Shown here piece after piece: positions 56,020-63,999 of a stretch of DNA of 64,000 nucleotides. The stretch is from Streptomyces sp. A1136 (GTDB taxonomy: Bacteria; Actinomycetota; Actinomycetes; Streptomycetales; Streptomycetaceae), in NCBI RefSeq assembly GCF_004795055.1, contig NZ_SSBJ01000007.1, positions 1 to 64,000 of the forward strand, in the 5' to 3' direction. The notes below the pieces were generated by a model. That model saw only the letters and a program-made list of their open reading frames with translations. It searched no databases and was not told the origin of the DNA. The translations under genes and the position numbers were made by a program. Positions within the stretch are counted from its first letter, which is position 1. Every line of letters starts with the position of its first letter.

Positions 56020-56427
56020 TCACGCCTCCCGTCGGCGACGGGCGCGGGTGCGCACCGCCGAGACCACCGCGAGGAGCCCGGCGGCCACGGCCACTGCCCC
56101 CAGGACCAACAGCAGGTTCCGCCCGTAAGGGAGCGGCAGCGCCGACGGGTTGGGCGGGCTCCCGGGGCGCACCAGCAGCGGCAGGGCGACCAGCAGCACC
56201 GCGCCGCCGGTGAGCAGCGCCCCGCGCGACAGCCCCCGCGCGGGCAGCGCCGCGACCAGCAGGCCGACGCCCAGCACCAGCGGGGCGATGACCCCGTCGT
56301 GCAGGACGAGCGCGCCGCCGAGCCAGACGAGTACGTCGAGGGGGTCGGGCAGCACGGCCACCAGCCGCGCCCCGACGGCGATCAGCAGCAGCCCGAGGGC
56401 GCCGAGGGTGTACCGGTAGGTCTTCAC
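56020..56427 (-). CDS. Small membrane protein
   Basis: 135 residues, four hydrophobic helices (about 8-25, 30-50, 55-80, 100-120). No recognised family. GTG overlaps the stop of the molybdopterin gene (GTGA), so it is probably part of the same complex or assembly. Confidence 0.78.
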   Translation of the reverse strand: MKTYRYTLGALGLLLIAVGARLVAVLPDPLDVLVWLGGALVLHDGVIAPLVLGVGLLVAALPARGLSRGALLTGGAVLLVALPLLVRPGSPPNPSALPLPYGRNLLLVLGAVAVAAGLLAVVSAVRTRARRRREA

Positions 56428-57635
56428 AGCACCTCCAGCCGGGTGACCCACTTGGTCTGGAGCACGCCCGGCCGGTTGGGGGCGATGATCCGCGCCGGAT
56501 AGCCGTGGTCCGCGGACAGCACCTCACCACCGAGTTCCAGGGCGAGCAGCGTCAGCGGGTCCTCGGCGTAGTCGCGGCCCATCTCCATCACCCGGTAGGC
56601 GCCGGCGGCCTCCAGCGAGGTGACGCGCAGTCCGGCCCCTCGTGGCGCCCCCGCCCGCGCGAGCAGGTCGCCGATCCGCACCCCGCGCCAGCGTGCCTGC
56701 ACGCTCCATCCCTCCACGCAGGCGATGGGCAGCCGTACGGACGTCTGCGGCAGCCGGCGGAGTTGATCGAGCGTCAGCCGGTACGGGGTCGGCCCGATCA
56801 CCTCCAGCCGCCAGTCGTCCAGCGCCTCGGCGGTGATCCCCGCGGCCGCGGCCGTCCGGTTGACCGGAAGTCCCATCGGTCCGAGGTCGGGATGGCGGGG
56901 CGCGAGCAGGTCCAGCCGCTTGAGCGGGGTGAAGGCCTGTCCGACGGTGGTGAGGGTGATCACTCCGATGGCGGCGCCCGTGCCGAGGAGCAGCGCGCGC
57001 CGGTCCGGGCCGTCCGCCGCCGGGAGTTCGAGCGTCCCGGCGGAGCGGCGTCCCCAATGGGCCCTGATCTCGGGGGCCTTGACGGCGAGATGGAGCAGGA
57101 TCGATCCGATGGCGACCCAGGCCAGCGCGAAGTGGGTCTGGATGAAGCCGAAGGGCCACGGGTACCACTCGACGATGTTGAGCAGTCCGGTGAACACCTC
57201 CAGGACGGCGGATGCCACCAGCAGGGCGACCGACAGCCGTTCCAGCGCGTGCCGCACCCCGCGCACGGGCGGCCAGGCGAACAGCCTCGGGTAGACCGTC
57301 CACAACTTGACCAGGAGCAGCACGATCGCCGCGAGACCGGTCCCGATGTGCAGGCCCTGGGTGAGCCGGTATCCCCAGACCGGTCGGGCGGGCAGGGCGT
57401 CCGCCGCCCACGGCGGCGGGTGCTGGAGGTAGTGGCTGATCAGGCCGGTGACGAAACAGACGGCGAAGGCCGCGCCGAGCCACCGCCCCACGGCGGTGGC
57501 CGTGCGGGCGTCGTGCAGCCGCCCGGAGAAGGAGGGCGGCCGGACCCGGGGGGAGGACGGTCGGCCGGCGAGCCGGGGCGGTCGCACGGAAGGGAGCGGG
57601 AACCGCCGCCGGCCGCGAGGGGCTTGGGGAGTCAT
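56424..57635 (-). CDS. Cytochrome b-linked molybdopterin oxidoreductase (YedY/MsrP-like)
   Basis: 403 residues. Four transmembrane helices (about 45-210) with His residues for b-type haem (QGLHIGTGLAAIVLL, FIQTHFALAWVAIGSILLH), then a molybdopterin domain of the sulfite-oxidase superfamily. Its Cys ligand is in LPIACVEGWSVQARW, close to the CVEAWS motif of MsrP. MsrP-type enzymes repair methionine sulfoxide outside the membrane with an MsrQ haem partner; here membrane and catalytic parts appear fused. The promoter is likely leaderless. Confidence 0.85.
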   Translation of the reverse strand: MTPQAPRGRRRFPLPSVRPPRLAGRPSSPRVRPPSFSGRLHDARTATAVGRWLGAAFAVCFVTGLISHYLQHPPPWAADALPARPVWGYRLTQGLHIGTGLAAIVLLLVKLWTVYPRLFAWPPVRGVRHALERLSVALLVASAVLEVFTGLLNIVEWYPWPFGFIQTHFALAWVAIGSILLHLAVKAPEIRAHWGRRSAGTLELPAADGPDRRALLLGTGAAIGVITLTTVGQAFTPLKRLDLLAPRHPDLGPMGLPVNRTAAAAGITAEALDDWRLEVIGPTPYRLTLDQLRRLPQTSVRLPIACVEGWSVQARWRGVRIGDLLARAGAPRGAGLRVTSLEAAGAYRVMEMGRDYAEDPLTLLALELGGEVLSADHGYPARIIAPNRPGVLQTKWVTRLEVL

Positions 57636-57641
57636 GGTCCC

Positions 57642-57696
57642 ATCACACCGCCGTCGGGCGCCGCGCGGGCGGTTCGACATCTTACGAAACGCGGAC
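57642..57696 (-). promoter_or_regulatory. 16-bp element and promoter of molybdopterin operon
   Basis: On the minus strand GTCCGCGTTTCGTAAG (57696-57681) is followed after 33 bases by TGTGAT (57647-57642) and after 6 more bases by ATG 57635, the same arrangement as at 53405. The divergent GT87 gene could also use this site. Confidence 0.75.
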
Positions 57697-57747
57697 GTCG
57701 GGCCAGGTCACGCGCCTGGCGGGGGTGACCGCTGGGAGGCTGGCCCG

Positions 57748-59157
57748 ATGAACGAGCCCCGCCGCCTCCCCCGCACCCGGACCGCCGTCACCGTCCTGCT
57801 GCTCGCCGCCCTGACGGCCGTCGTCGTGCCGGCCGTCCGCGACGAGGGCTACGTCACCGACCCGGCGACCCTCACCTGGTGGTACGCCGCCGCCTGGGCC
57901 CTGTTCGGCGCTGCCGTGTGGTCGTTGCGGGGGGTGCCGCGGCGGCTGGTGGCCCCGTTGGTGTCGGCGGGCGCCCTGGCCGTGGCGCTGGCGGGGCTCG
58001 CCGGGCCACCGCTGACCAGCACCGATTCCTTCCGGTATGCCTGGGACGGCCGGGTGCAGGCCGCGGGGATCTCGCCGTACGACCACGCCCCGGCGGACCC
58101 GGCGCTGCGCGGGCTGCGCGACGACTGGCTGTTCCCGCGCGGCGGGTCCGCCTGCGCCGGGCCGGGCCGGGTCGCGGTGGAGCCGGGGGTGTGCACCCGC
58201 ATCAACCGGCCGACCGTGCACACGATCTACCCGCCCGTGGCGGAGGGGTACTTCGCGCTCGTGCACGTCCTGTCACCGGCCGGGGTGCGCCACAAGGCGC
58301 TCCAGGTCGGTGGCGCGCTGACGGCGCTCGCCGTCACGGGGGCCCTGCTGCTGGTCCGGCGGCGCGCGGGCGCCGATCCCCGTACGGTCGCGTACTGGTC
58401 GTGGTGCCCGGCGGTCGCGGTGGAAGCGGTGAACAACGCGCACGTGGACGGTCTGGCGGTGCTGCTGTCGGTGGCCGCGTTGGGGGTGGTGGCGCGCCAC
58501 CGGGTCGCGGGCGGGGCGCTGTTCGGGCTGGCGGTCGCCGCGAAGCTGCTGCCGGCCGTCCTGCTGCCGGGAGCGCTGGCGGGCGTACGGCGGTGGCGCG
58601 ACGCGGCGGCCCTGCTGCTGCCGACGGCCGCGGTGGTGGTGCTGGCGTACCTGCCGTACGTCCTCGTGTCCCGCTCGTCGGTCTTCGGGTACCTCGGCGG
58701 GTACGCGCAGGAGGAGGGGTACCGGGACCCGGGCGCGGGCGGCCGGTACGCGCTGCTGCGGTTGGTGCTCCCGGCGTCGTGGGCGGTGCCGGCCGTGGCG
58801 CTCGGGATGGCGGCGGTGGTGGCGTACGTCTGGTGGCGCGGTGATCCGCTGCGGCCGTGGAGCGGCGCGCTGACGGTGACCGGTACCGCTTTCCTGCTGA
58901 TGACGCCGGGGTACTCCTGGTACGCGCTGCTGCTCGTCGCCCTGGTGGCGCTGGACGGCCGCGCGGAGTGGCTGGGGGTGGCGGTCGCGGGAGCAGCGGC
59001 GTACGTCTGCGCGCCCGCGCTGGGCGGTGCGACGGTACAGGTGGCGTACGGGCTGGCTGCCGCGGCGGTGGTGGCGGGGTGGGCGGCCCGGGCCGGGAAG
59101 GGGCTCCGGTCCGGGCCGCCGCGGGTGGCTCAGCCGATGTGGAAGGAGTCCCCGTAG
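57748..59157 (+). CDS. GT87/DUF2029 membrane mannosyltransferase
   Basis: 469 residues, about ten transmembrane helices. The GT-C pattern is in TSTDSFRYAWDGRVQAAGISPYDH and YPPVAEGYF. Family members use polyprenyl-phosphate mannose to extend glycans outside the membrane. This fits the GT2 enzyme of the cluster, which would make that donor. GGGAGG stands 8 bases before the ATG. The 3' end overlaps the convergent chitosanase by 28 bases. Confidence 0.86.
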   Translation: MNEPRRLPRTRTAVTVLLLAALTAVVVPAVRDEGYVTDPATLTWWYAAAWALFGAAVWSLRGVPRRLVAPLVSAGALAVALAGLAGPPLTSTDSFRYAWDGRVQAAGISPYDHAPADPALRGLRDDWLFPRGGSACAGPGRVAVEPGVCTRINRPTVHTIYPPVAEGYFALVHVLSPAGVRHKALQVGGALTALAVTGALLLVRRRAGADPRTVAYWSWCPAVAVEAVNNAHVDGLAVLLSVAALGVVARHRVAGGALFGLAVAAKLLPAVLLPGALAGVRRWRDAAALLLPTAAVVVLAYLPYVLVSRSSVFGYLGGYAQEEGYRDPGAGGRYALLRLVLPASWAVPAVALGMAAVVAYVWWRGDPLRPWSGALTVTGTAFLLMTPGYSWYALLLVALVALDGRAEWLGVAVAGAAAYVCAPALGGATVQVAYGLAAAAVVAGWAARAGKGLRSGPPRVAQPMWKESP

Positions 59158-59990
59158 ACCTTCCAGTCGAGCGGTGTGGCCAGGCCCAGGTTGCCCTTCT
59201 TCAGGAAGACCCGCTGGGCGGTGTCCACCCGGCTGGTGTCGCTGTGCGCCTCCTCCTGCTTCATCGCCCAGACGCGGGCGTCGAGGAAGGCGTTCAGCCA
59301 GGTGGTCTCGTTGCCGCCCTGCGCCGGCGGCTTGGCCTTGCCCAGGGCACGCTTGCGGATGTTGCGGAAGCTGGTGGGATCGCCGCCGTCGCCGTGCATG
59401 ACGATGGCGTCGTAGTAGATGAACTGGCCGAGCGTGCCGACCCCGTCGGACTTGCCCTGCTTGACGGCGGGGTCGAAGTACACCCGGTCCCGCTCGTGGT
59501 CCTGGGCCTTCTTGAACTCCGGGTCCTGGGCGGCCTTCGCCCAGTCCTTGGTGAAGTTCGGGTCCAGGCCCTTGTGCGAGTCGGTGCCGTCCACCTTGCG
59601 CAGGGCCGGGAGGTACTTGGCGAGCACGTTGCCGGGCTTGACCTGCGTGTAGTACTCGACGAGGTCGAGCATGTCGCCGGTGCCCGAGCAGAAGCCGATG
59701 ATCCCGGCCGTGTAGCCGCGGCCGTCGTCTATGTCCTCGATGTACTTGTACTGCGCCTTCCAGTCGAGCGAGGAGTTCTCGGCGCTGGAGACGATCTGCA
59801 TGGCGATGTCCTTCTTCGCCGGGTCGTCGAGTCCGGTCGCCTTGACGGCCGCCGCGGGAGCGGCGGACGCGGGGAGGGCCGCGGCGGGGGCGGCGCCGGT
59901 CGCGTGCGCGGCGACGGGGACGGCGAGCAGCGCCGCGCCCAGGAGCGCGCCGAGGGCGAGGGTCCTGTTCTTGTGGTGGGGGGCGAACAC
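59130..59990 (-). CDS. csn: GH46 chitosanase
   Basis: 286 residues from GTG 59990 with GGAGG. A signal peptide with Ala-rich cleavage (about 1-45) precedes the GH46 domain. The catalytic Glu is in VSSAENSSLDW, and the Asp region is EDIDDGRGYTAGIIGF. It hydrolyses chitosan outside the cell. The palindrome upstream resembles the known regulation of Streptomyces chitosanases. Confidence 0.93.
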   Translation of the reverse strand: MFAPHHKNRTLALGALLGAALLAVPVAAHATGAAPAAALPASAAPAAAVKATGLDDPAKKDIAMQIVSSAENSSLDWKAQYKYIEDIDDGRGYTAGIIGFCSGTGDMLDLVEYYTQVKPGNVLAKYLPALRKVDGTDSHKGLDPNFTKDWAKAAQDPEFKKAQDHERDRVYFDPAVKQGKSDGVGTLGQFIYYDAIVMHGDGGDPTSFRNIRKRALGKAKPPAQGGNETTWLNAFLDARVWAMKQEEAHSDTSRVDTAQRVFLKKGNLGLATPLDWKVYGDSFHIG

Positions 59991-60026
59991 AAGGCCTCCA
60001 TACGGGGGTTGGGCTTCCGATTCCGT

Positions 60027-60041
60027 TAGGAAACTTTCCTA
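60027..60041 (-). promoter_or_regulatory. Chitosanase operator palindrome
   Basis: TAGGAAACTTTCCTA is a perfect 7-1-7 palindrome 36 bases upstream of the csn start. A -10 element (TAGGAA, minus) may lie within it. Streptomyces chitosanase genes are known to carry a similar palindrome recognised by the repressor CsnR, from memory. Confidence 0.75.
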
Positions 60042-60089
60042 CCAGATAACGGGGCGGGCGAGAACCCCGTTGTCATTTCCGGAGCAATC

Positions 60090-60117
60090 CAATCCGCGGG
60101 GGCCCTCCGCTCCGAAA
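60090..60117 (+). promoter_or_regulatory. SigK-type autoregulatory promoter
   Basis: CAATCC (60090-60095), 16 bases, CCGAAA (60112-60117). This resembles the CCATCC/CCGAAT pattern reported for mycobacterial SigK and would make sigK autoregulated. The GTG of sigK is about 104 bases further on. Confidence 0.45.
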
Positions 60118-60220
60118 GCCTGGGTAGGCCCGATCACCGCGCCCACCGCGCCCACTCCGGAGGACGACCCGCCATGACCCGTACGCGAAACGTCCGCACC
60201 ACCCTCCAGAGGAGGTCCGC

Positions 60221-60811
60221 GTGCGACAGCGACCGGTGACCGTCGGCATGCCCCCGGAACGCTCCGGGCCGGACCTCCCCGCCCTGATGCAGCTGATCGC
60301 CCGGGGCGACCAGGACGCCTTCGCAGAGCTGTACGGGGTGATCGCCGGCCCCGTGCACGGGATCGTCGTCCGGGTCCTGCGCGACCGCGCCCAATCGGAG
60401 GAGGTCACCCAGGAGGTGCTCATCGAGGTCTGGCGGCAGGCTCCGCGCTACCGTCCCGACAAGGGCAGTGTCATGACCTGGGTGATGACCATCGCCCACC
60501 GCCGGGCGGTGGACCGGGTCCGCTCGGCCCAGGCCGCGACGGCCCGGGAGCAGGACAACGCGGCACGGGAACACACGCGCGCATACGACGAGGTCAGCGA
60601 GCGGGTGGAGATCCGGCTGGAGAGCGAGCAGGTACGCCGCTGCGTGCGCGGGCTCACCGAACTCCAACGGCAGGCCGTCCATCTCGCGTACTACGGCGGG
60701 CTCACCTACCGCGAGGTCGCCGAGACCCTGAGCACCCCGCTCCCCACGATCAAGACACGGCTGCGCGACGGACTGATCCGGCTGCGCGACTGCATGGGGG
60801 TCACCGCATGA
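60221..60811 (+). CDS. sigK: ECF sigma factor SigK
   Basis: 196 residues from GTG 60221 with GAGGAGG upstream. Region 2 (about 22-90): DAFAELYGVIAGPVHGIVVRV, QEVLIEVWRQAPRY, WVMTIAHRRAVDRVR. Region 4 (about 140-190): LTELQRQAVHLAYYGGLTYRE, VAETLSTPLPTIKTRLRDGL. Joined to rskA by ATGA. Controlled by that anti-sigma factor. Confidence 0.9.
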   Translation: MRQRPVTVGMPPERSGPDLPALMQLIARGDQDAFAELYGVIAGPVHGIVVRVLRDRAQSEEVTQEVLIEVWRQAPRYRPDKGSVMTWVMTIAHRRAVDRVRSAQAATAREQDNAAREHTRAYDEVSERVEIRLESEQVRRCVRGLTELQRQAVHLAYYGGLTYREVAETLSTPLPTIKTRLRDGLIRLRDCMGVTA

Positions 60812-61539
60812 GCATGGACACCGACCGGTTGCACGCGCTGTCCGGCGCCTACGCCCTGGACGCGCTGGACCCCGGGGAACGGGAGGCGTTCGCGCACCAC
60901 CTGACCCGTTGCCCGTCCTGCGCGCAGGAGGTACGGGAGTTCGCCGCCACGGCGGCCCGGCTGGGTTCGGCGGTCGCCCTGGCCCCACCCGCCGCGATGC
61001 GGGCCGAAGTGCTGGCCCGTATCGACTCGACGCGGCAACGGCCCCCGCTCCGACGGGGGATCGTGGCCTTGCGCAGGCGGGCGCTGCCGCTGGCGCTGGC
61101 GGCCTGCCTGGCCGGGGGGTCGGCACTGGGCGGCGCCGCGCTGTGGCAGCGCGAGCAGGCCCGGGAGTCCGCCCGCGCGGTGCACGACCTGCGGGACCTG
61201 ACCGATGTGATCGCGGCCCCCGACGCCCGTACGGTCACCGGCCGATCGGCGTCGGGTGCGAGGGCGACGGTGGTGGTCAGCGCCGCCCGGGACCGGGCGG
61301 CGTTCCTGGGTTCCGGGCTGCCGGCCGCCCCGGCGGGCAAGACGTACCAGCTGTGGTTCGCGGACGCCGGGGGAATGCGCCCGGCCGGCCTCGTCCAGGG
61401 CGACGGCGGCACCCTGATGAGCGGCCCGGTCGGCCGCGCCACCGCGGTCGGGGTGACCCTGGAACCGGCGGGCGGCTCGGCCCGGCCGACGTCGCAGCCG
61501 CTGATGCTGATGAGCCTGGCCGCCGCCCGCGCCCGCTGA
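60808..61539 (+). CDS. rskA: Anti-sigma-K factor RskA
   Basis: 243 residues. An N-terminal zinc anti-sigma motif (HHLTRCPSC), one transmembrane helix (about 92-114) and a periplasmic RskA domain (AGKTYQLWFADAGGMRPAGLV). It holds SigK inactive until cleaved. The ATG overlaps the sigK stop. Confidence 0.92.
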   Translation: MSMDTDRLHALSGAYALDALDPGEREAFAHHLTRCPSCAQEVREFAATAARLGSAVALAPPAAMRAEVLARIDSTRQRPPLRRGIVALRRRALPLALAACLAGGSALGGAALWQREQARESARAVHDLRDLTDVIAAPDARTVTGRSASGARATVVVSAARDRAAFLGSGLPAAPAGKTYQLWFADAGGMRPAGLVQGDGGTLMSGPVGRATAVGVTLEPAGGSARPTSQPLMLMSLAAARAR

Positions 61540-61550
61540 CCGGTCGGGGG

Positions 61551-61602
61551 CCGGCGGCCGGCCCGGCCTGGGAACGGCCCCCCGCCCGGGGCCGGCCGCC
61601 GG
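61551..61602. terminator. Bidirectional terminator
   Basis: 14-bp perfect arms (61551-61564 with 61589-61602) between rskA and corA, loop 24. Confidence 0.7.
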
Positions 61603-61634
61603 AGCGCGCGCCGCGGGCGTGGGCCGCCGCGGCC

Positions 61635-62717
61635 TCAGAGCCAGCCGTTGCGCCGGAAGCCGCGGTGGATCGCGTAGCAGGCGAGCGCCATGACGGCGAG
61701 GACGATCTCGTAGCCGAACCTCCAGTGCAGTTCCGGCATGTGGTCGAAGTTCATGCCGTACACCCCGCAGACCATGGTCGGGAACGCGACGATCGCCGCC
61801 CAGGCGGTGATCTTGCGCATGTCCTCGTTCTGGGCGACGGTCACCTGCGCCAGGTGCGCCTGGAGGATCGAGTCGAGGAGGGAGTCGTAGGAGTTGATCT
61901 GCTCGGTGGCGCGGGCGAGGTGGTCGGCCACGTCGCGGAAGTAGGCGCGGATCTCGGGCGGGATCACCGGTATCGGCTGCGTGGCCAGCAGTTGCAGCGG
62001 CCGGGCCAACGGCGCCACCGCCCTGCGCAGTTCCAGCAGTTCGCGCTTGAGCTGGTAGATCCGGCCCGCGTCCCCGCTCGCGCCGTTCTCGCTGAACACG
62101 GCCGTCTCCACGGCGTCCATGTCGCTCTGCACGGCGTCCGTGACGGCCACGTAGTCGTCGACGACGTGGTCGGCCACGGCGTGCAGGACGGCGGCCGGCC
62201 CCTTGGCGAGTTGGTCCGGTGCGGCTTCCAGAGCCTCGCGGACGGGGCCGAGGGTGCCCTGGCCTCCGTGCCGGATGGTGATGACGAAGTCCGCGCCGGT
62301 GAAGGCCATCAGCTCGCCGGTCTCGACGACCTCGCTGGTCGCCGTCAGCTCCTCGTGCTCGACGTAGCGGACCGTCTTGAAGACGGCGAAGAGGGTTTCG
62401 TCGTACCGTTCCACCTTGGGCCGCTGGTGCGCGTTCACGGCGTCCTCGACCGCGAGCGGGTGCAGCCCGAACAGCGCGGCCAGGCCGGCGAGTTCCTCCT
62501 GGGACGGCTCGTGCAGGCCGATCCAGACGAAACCGTCGCCCGCCTTGCGGACCCGGCGCAGCGCCTCCTCGGCGTCGGCGCAGCCGTCCTGACGGACGCC
62601 GTCGCGGTAGACCACGCAGTTCACGACCGCGCTGCCGAGGGGAGAGCGGGCCGGGTGGCTGAGGTCGACGGCCCGGCGGTAGCCGATGCGCACGGCCCGG
62701 CGCAGGCTGCTGAACAT
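61635..62717 (-). CDS. corA: CorA magnesium/cobalt transporter
   Basis: 360 residues from ATG 62717; a TTG two codons earlier is possible. A large N-terminal cytoplasmic domain and two C-terminal helices, with the selectivity motif YGMNF (about 315) in GVYGMNFDHMPEL. It is a pentameric channel for divalent cations. Confidence 0.93.
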   Translation of the reverse strand: MFSSLRRAVRIGYRRAVDLSHPARSPLGSAVVNCVVYRDGVRQDGCADAEEALRRVRKAGDGFVWIGLHEPSQEELAGLAALFGLHPLAVEDAVNAHQRPKVERYDETLFAVFKTVRYVEHEELTATSEVVETGELMAFTGADFVITIRHGGQGTLGPVREALEAAPDQLAKGPAAVLHAVADHVVDDYVAVTDAVQSDMDAVETAVFSENGASGDAGRIYQLKRELLELRRAVAPLARPLQLLATQPIPVIPPEIRAYFRDVADHLARATEQINSYDSLLDSILQAHLAQVTVAQNEDMRKITAWAAIVAFPTMVCGVYGMNFDHMPELHWRFGYEIVLAVMALACYAIHRGFRRNGWL

Positions 62718-62843
62718 GGACAACGGGGTACTTCCCTTCGGCGGATCAGCGGCCAGTCTGCCACCGCCGCCGGACGCCCTCTCGGCGCGTCCCCCCGAAG
62801 CACCATCCCGGCCCCCGGCACGGGGCGGGGCGGGGCACTCGGC

Positions 62844-62860
62844 GGGCCCGGGACGGGCCC
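62844..62860 (-). terminator. Hairpin after TOBE regulator
   Basis: GGGCCCG-GGA-CGGGCCC immediately after the stop of the TOBE gene. Confidence 0.55.
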
Positions 62861-62861
62861 G

Positions 62862-63254
62862 TCAGCCGCGGTCGATGAATACGCTGGTCGACTTGACGCG
62901 GGCGACGGCCCGCGCCCCGACCTCCAGGCCGAGTTCCTCCACCGCTTCCCTCGTCAGCAGGGAGACCACGCGGTGCGGCCCCGCCTGGATCTCCACCTGC
63001 GCGTCGACGATGCCGAGCTTCACGGCGGTGACGATCCCCGGGAAGGCGTTGCGCGCCGAGGTGTACGGGGTCTCGTCGCCGTCCGCCCCCTCCCGCGCCA
63101 GCTCTACGCAGAAGGCCGCCAGATCGGGGCCGTCGACCATCCGCCGGAGACCGTCGCGCCGGGTCGGGAACCGTTCGGCGTCGGCCCAGCGGCGTGCCGT
63201 GTCGACGCTCACGCCGAGCAGCCGGGCCGCCTGGCCGATGGTGTAGGAGTCCAT
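62862..63254 (-). CDS. Molybdate-type TOBE regulator with excisionase-like HTH
   Basis: 130 residues from ATG 63254. N-terminal HTH of MerR/excisionase type (YTIGQAARLLGVSVDTARRW), then a Mop/TOBE domain (about 65-130; ARNAFPGIVTAVKLGIVDAQVEIQAG). In this family such proteins bind molybdate and control modABC. Here no modABC lies beside it, but two molybdopterin enzymes are in the window. Confidence 0.86.
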   Translation of the reverse strand: MDSYTIGQAARLLGVSVDTARRWADAERFPTRRDGLRRMVDGPDLAAFCVELAREGADGDETPYTSARNAFPGIVTAVKLGIVDAQVEIQAGPHRVVSLLTREAVEELGLEVGARAVARVKSTSVFIDRG

Positions 63255-63264
63255 GGCGCCCACC

Positions 63265-63999
63265 CTAAAGCGTCGGGTCGGCGGGCAGGAGCGCCTCCGC
63301 CGCCGCCCGGGCGATCACCGTCGCGACGGCCGCCAGCGCGGGCGAGTCCAGCTTCCACTGCTGCCAGTACAGCGGGACGTCCATCGGCCGCGCGGGGGTC
63401 AACAGGGTCAGCTCCCCGGCCCGCAGCAACGGCTCGGCCTGCGGTTGCGGCACCATCCCCCAGCCGAGTCCCGCCGCCACCGCGTCGCGGAAACCCTCCG
63501 AGGTCGGCACGAGGTGCCGGGGGGAAGCGGCCGCGGCGTCCTGCGCGCCCGGGCCGGCGAGCGACCGCACGAACCTGTCCTGCAGCTCGTCCCGGCGGTC
63601 GAACACGATCGTCGGCGCCTGCCGGAGCCGATCGGCGAGGCTGCCGGGTCCGGACAGGTACCGGGCCACGAAGCCGGGACTCGCCACCGGCAGGTAGCGC
63701 GCGAGACCCAGCGGCCGGACCGTGCAGCCCGTCACGGGGTCGGGCGAGGAGGTCACGGCGGCCATCACCTGCCCCTCCCGCAGCAGGGCCGTCGTGTGCG
63801 CCTCGTCCTCGCGGTGCAGCTCGAAGCCGACCGGCGGGTCCTGCGGCACCCGGGTCAGCGCCGGCAGGAACCAGGTGGCGAGCGAGTCCGCGTTGACCGC
63901 TATCGGCAGCCGCACCGGCCCCCGCCCGTCGGCCGAGCCCATGCCCAGCTCGGCCCGGGCGTCGCGCTCCAGACGGGCCAACTGCCGCGCGAAGCGCAC
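63265..63999 (-). CDS. LysR regulator, ArgP-like, C-terminal part
   Basis: At least 244 residues are visible; the gene continues beyond the right edge, so the HTH is missing. The effector domain has ArgP-group features (LPIAVNADSLATWFLPAL, GWGMVPQPQAEPLLRAG, LYWQQWKLDSPAL). ArgP-like proteins often control a lysine/arginine exporter, which would be in the missing flank. It lies 10 bases upstream of the TOBE gene on the same strand. Confidence 0.85.
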   Translation of the reverse strand: MRFARQLARLERDARAELGMGSADGRGPVRLPIAVNADSLATWFLPALTRVPQDPPVGFELHREDEAHTTALLREGQVMAAVTSSPDPVTGCTVRPLGLARYLPVASPGFVARYLSGPGSLADRLRQAPTIVFDRRDELQDRFVRSLAGPGAQDAAAASPRHLVPTSEGFRDAVAAGLGWGMVPQPQAEPLLRAGELTLLTPARPMDVPLYWQQWKLDSPALAAVATVIARAAAEALLPADPTL

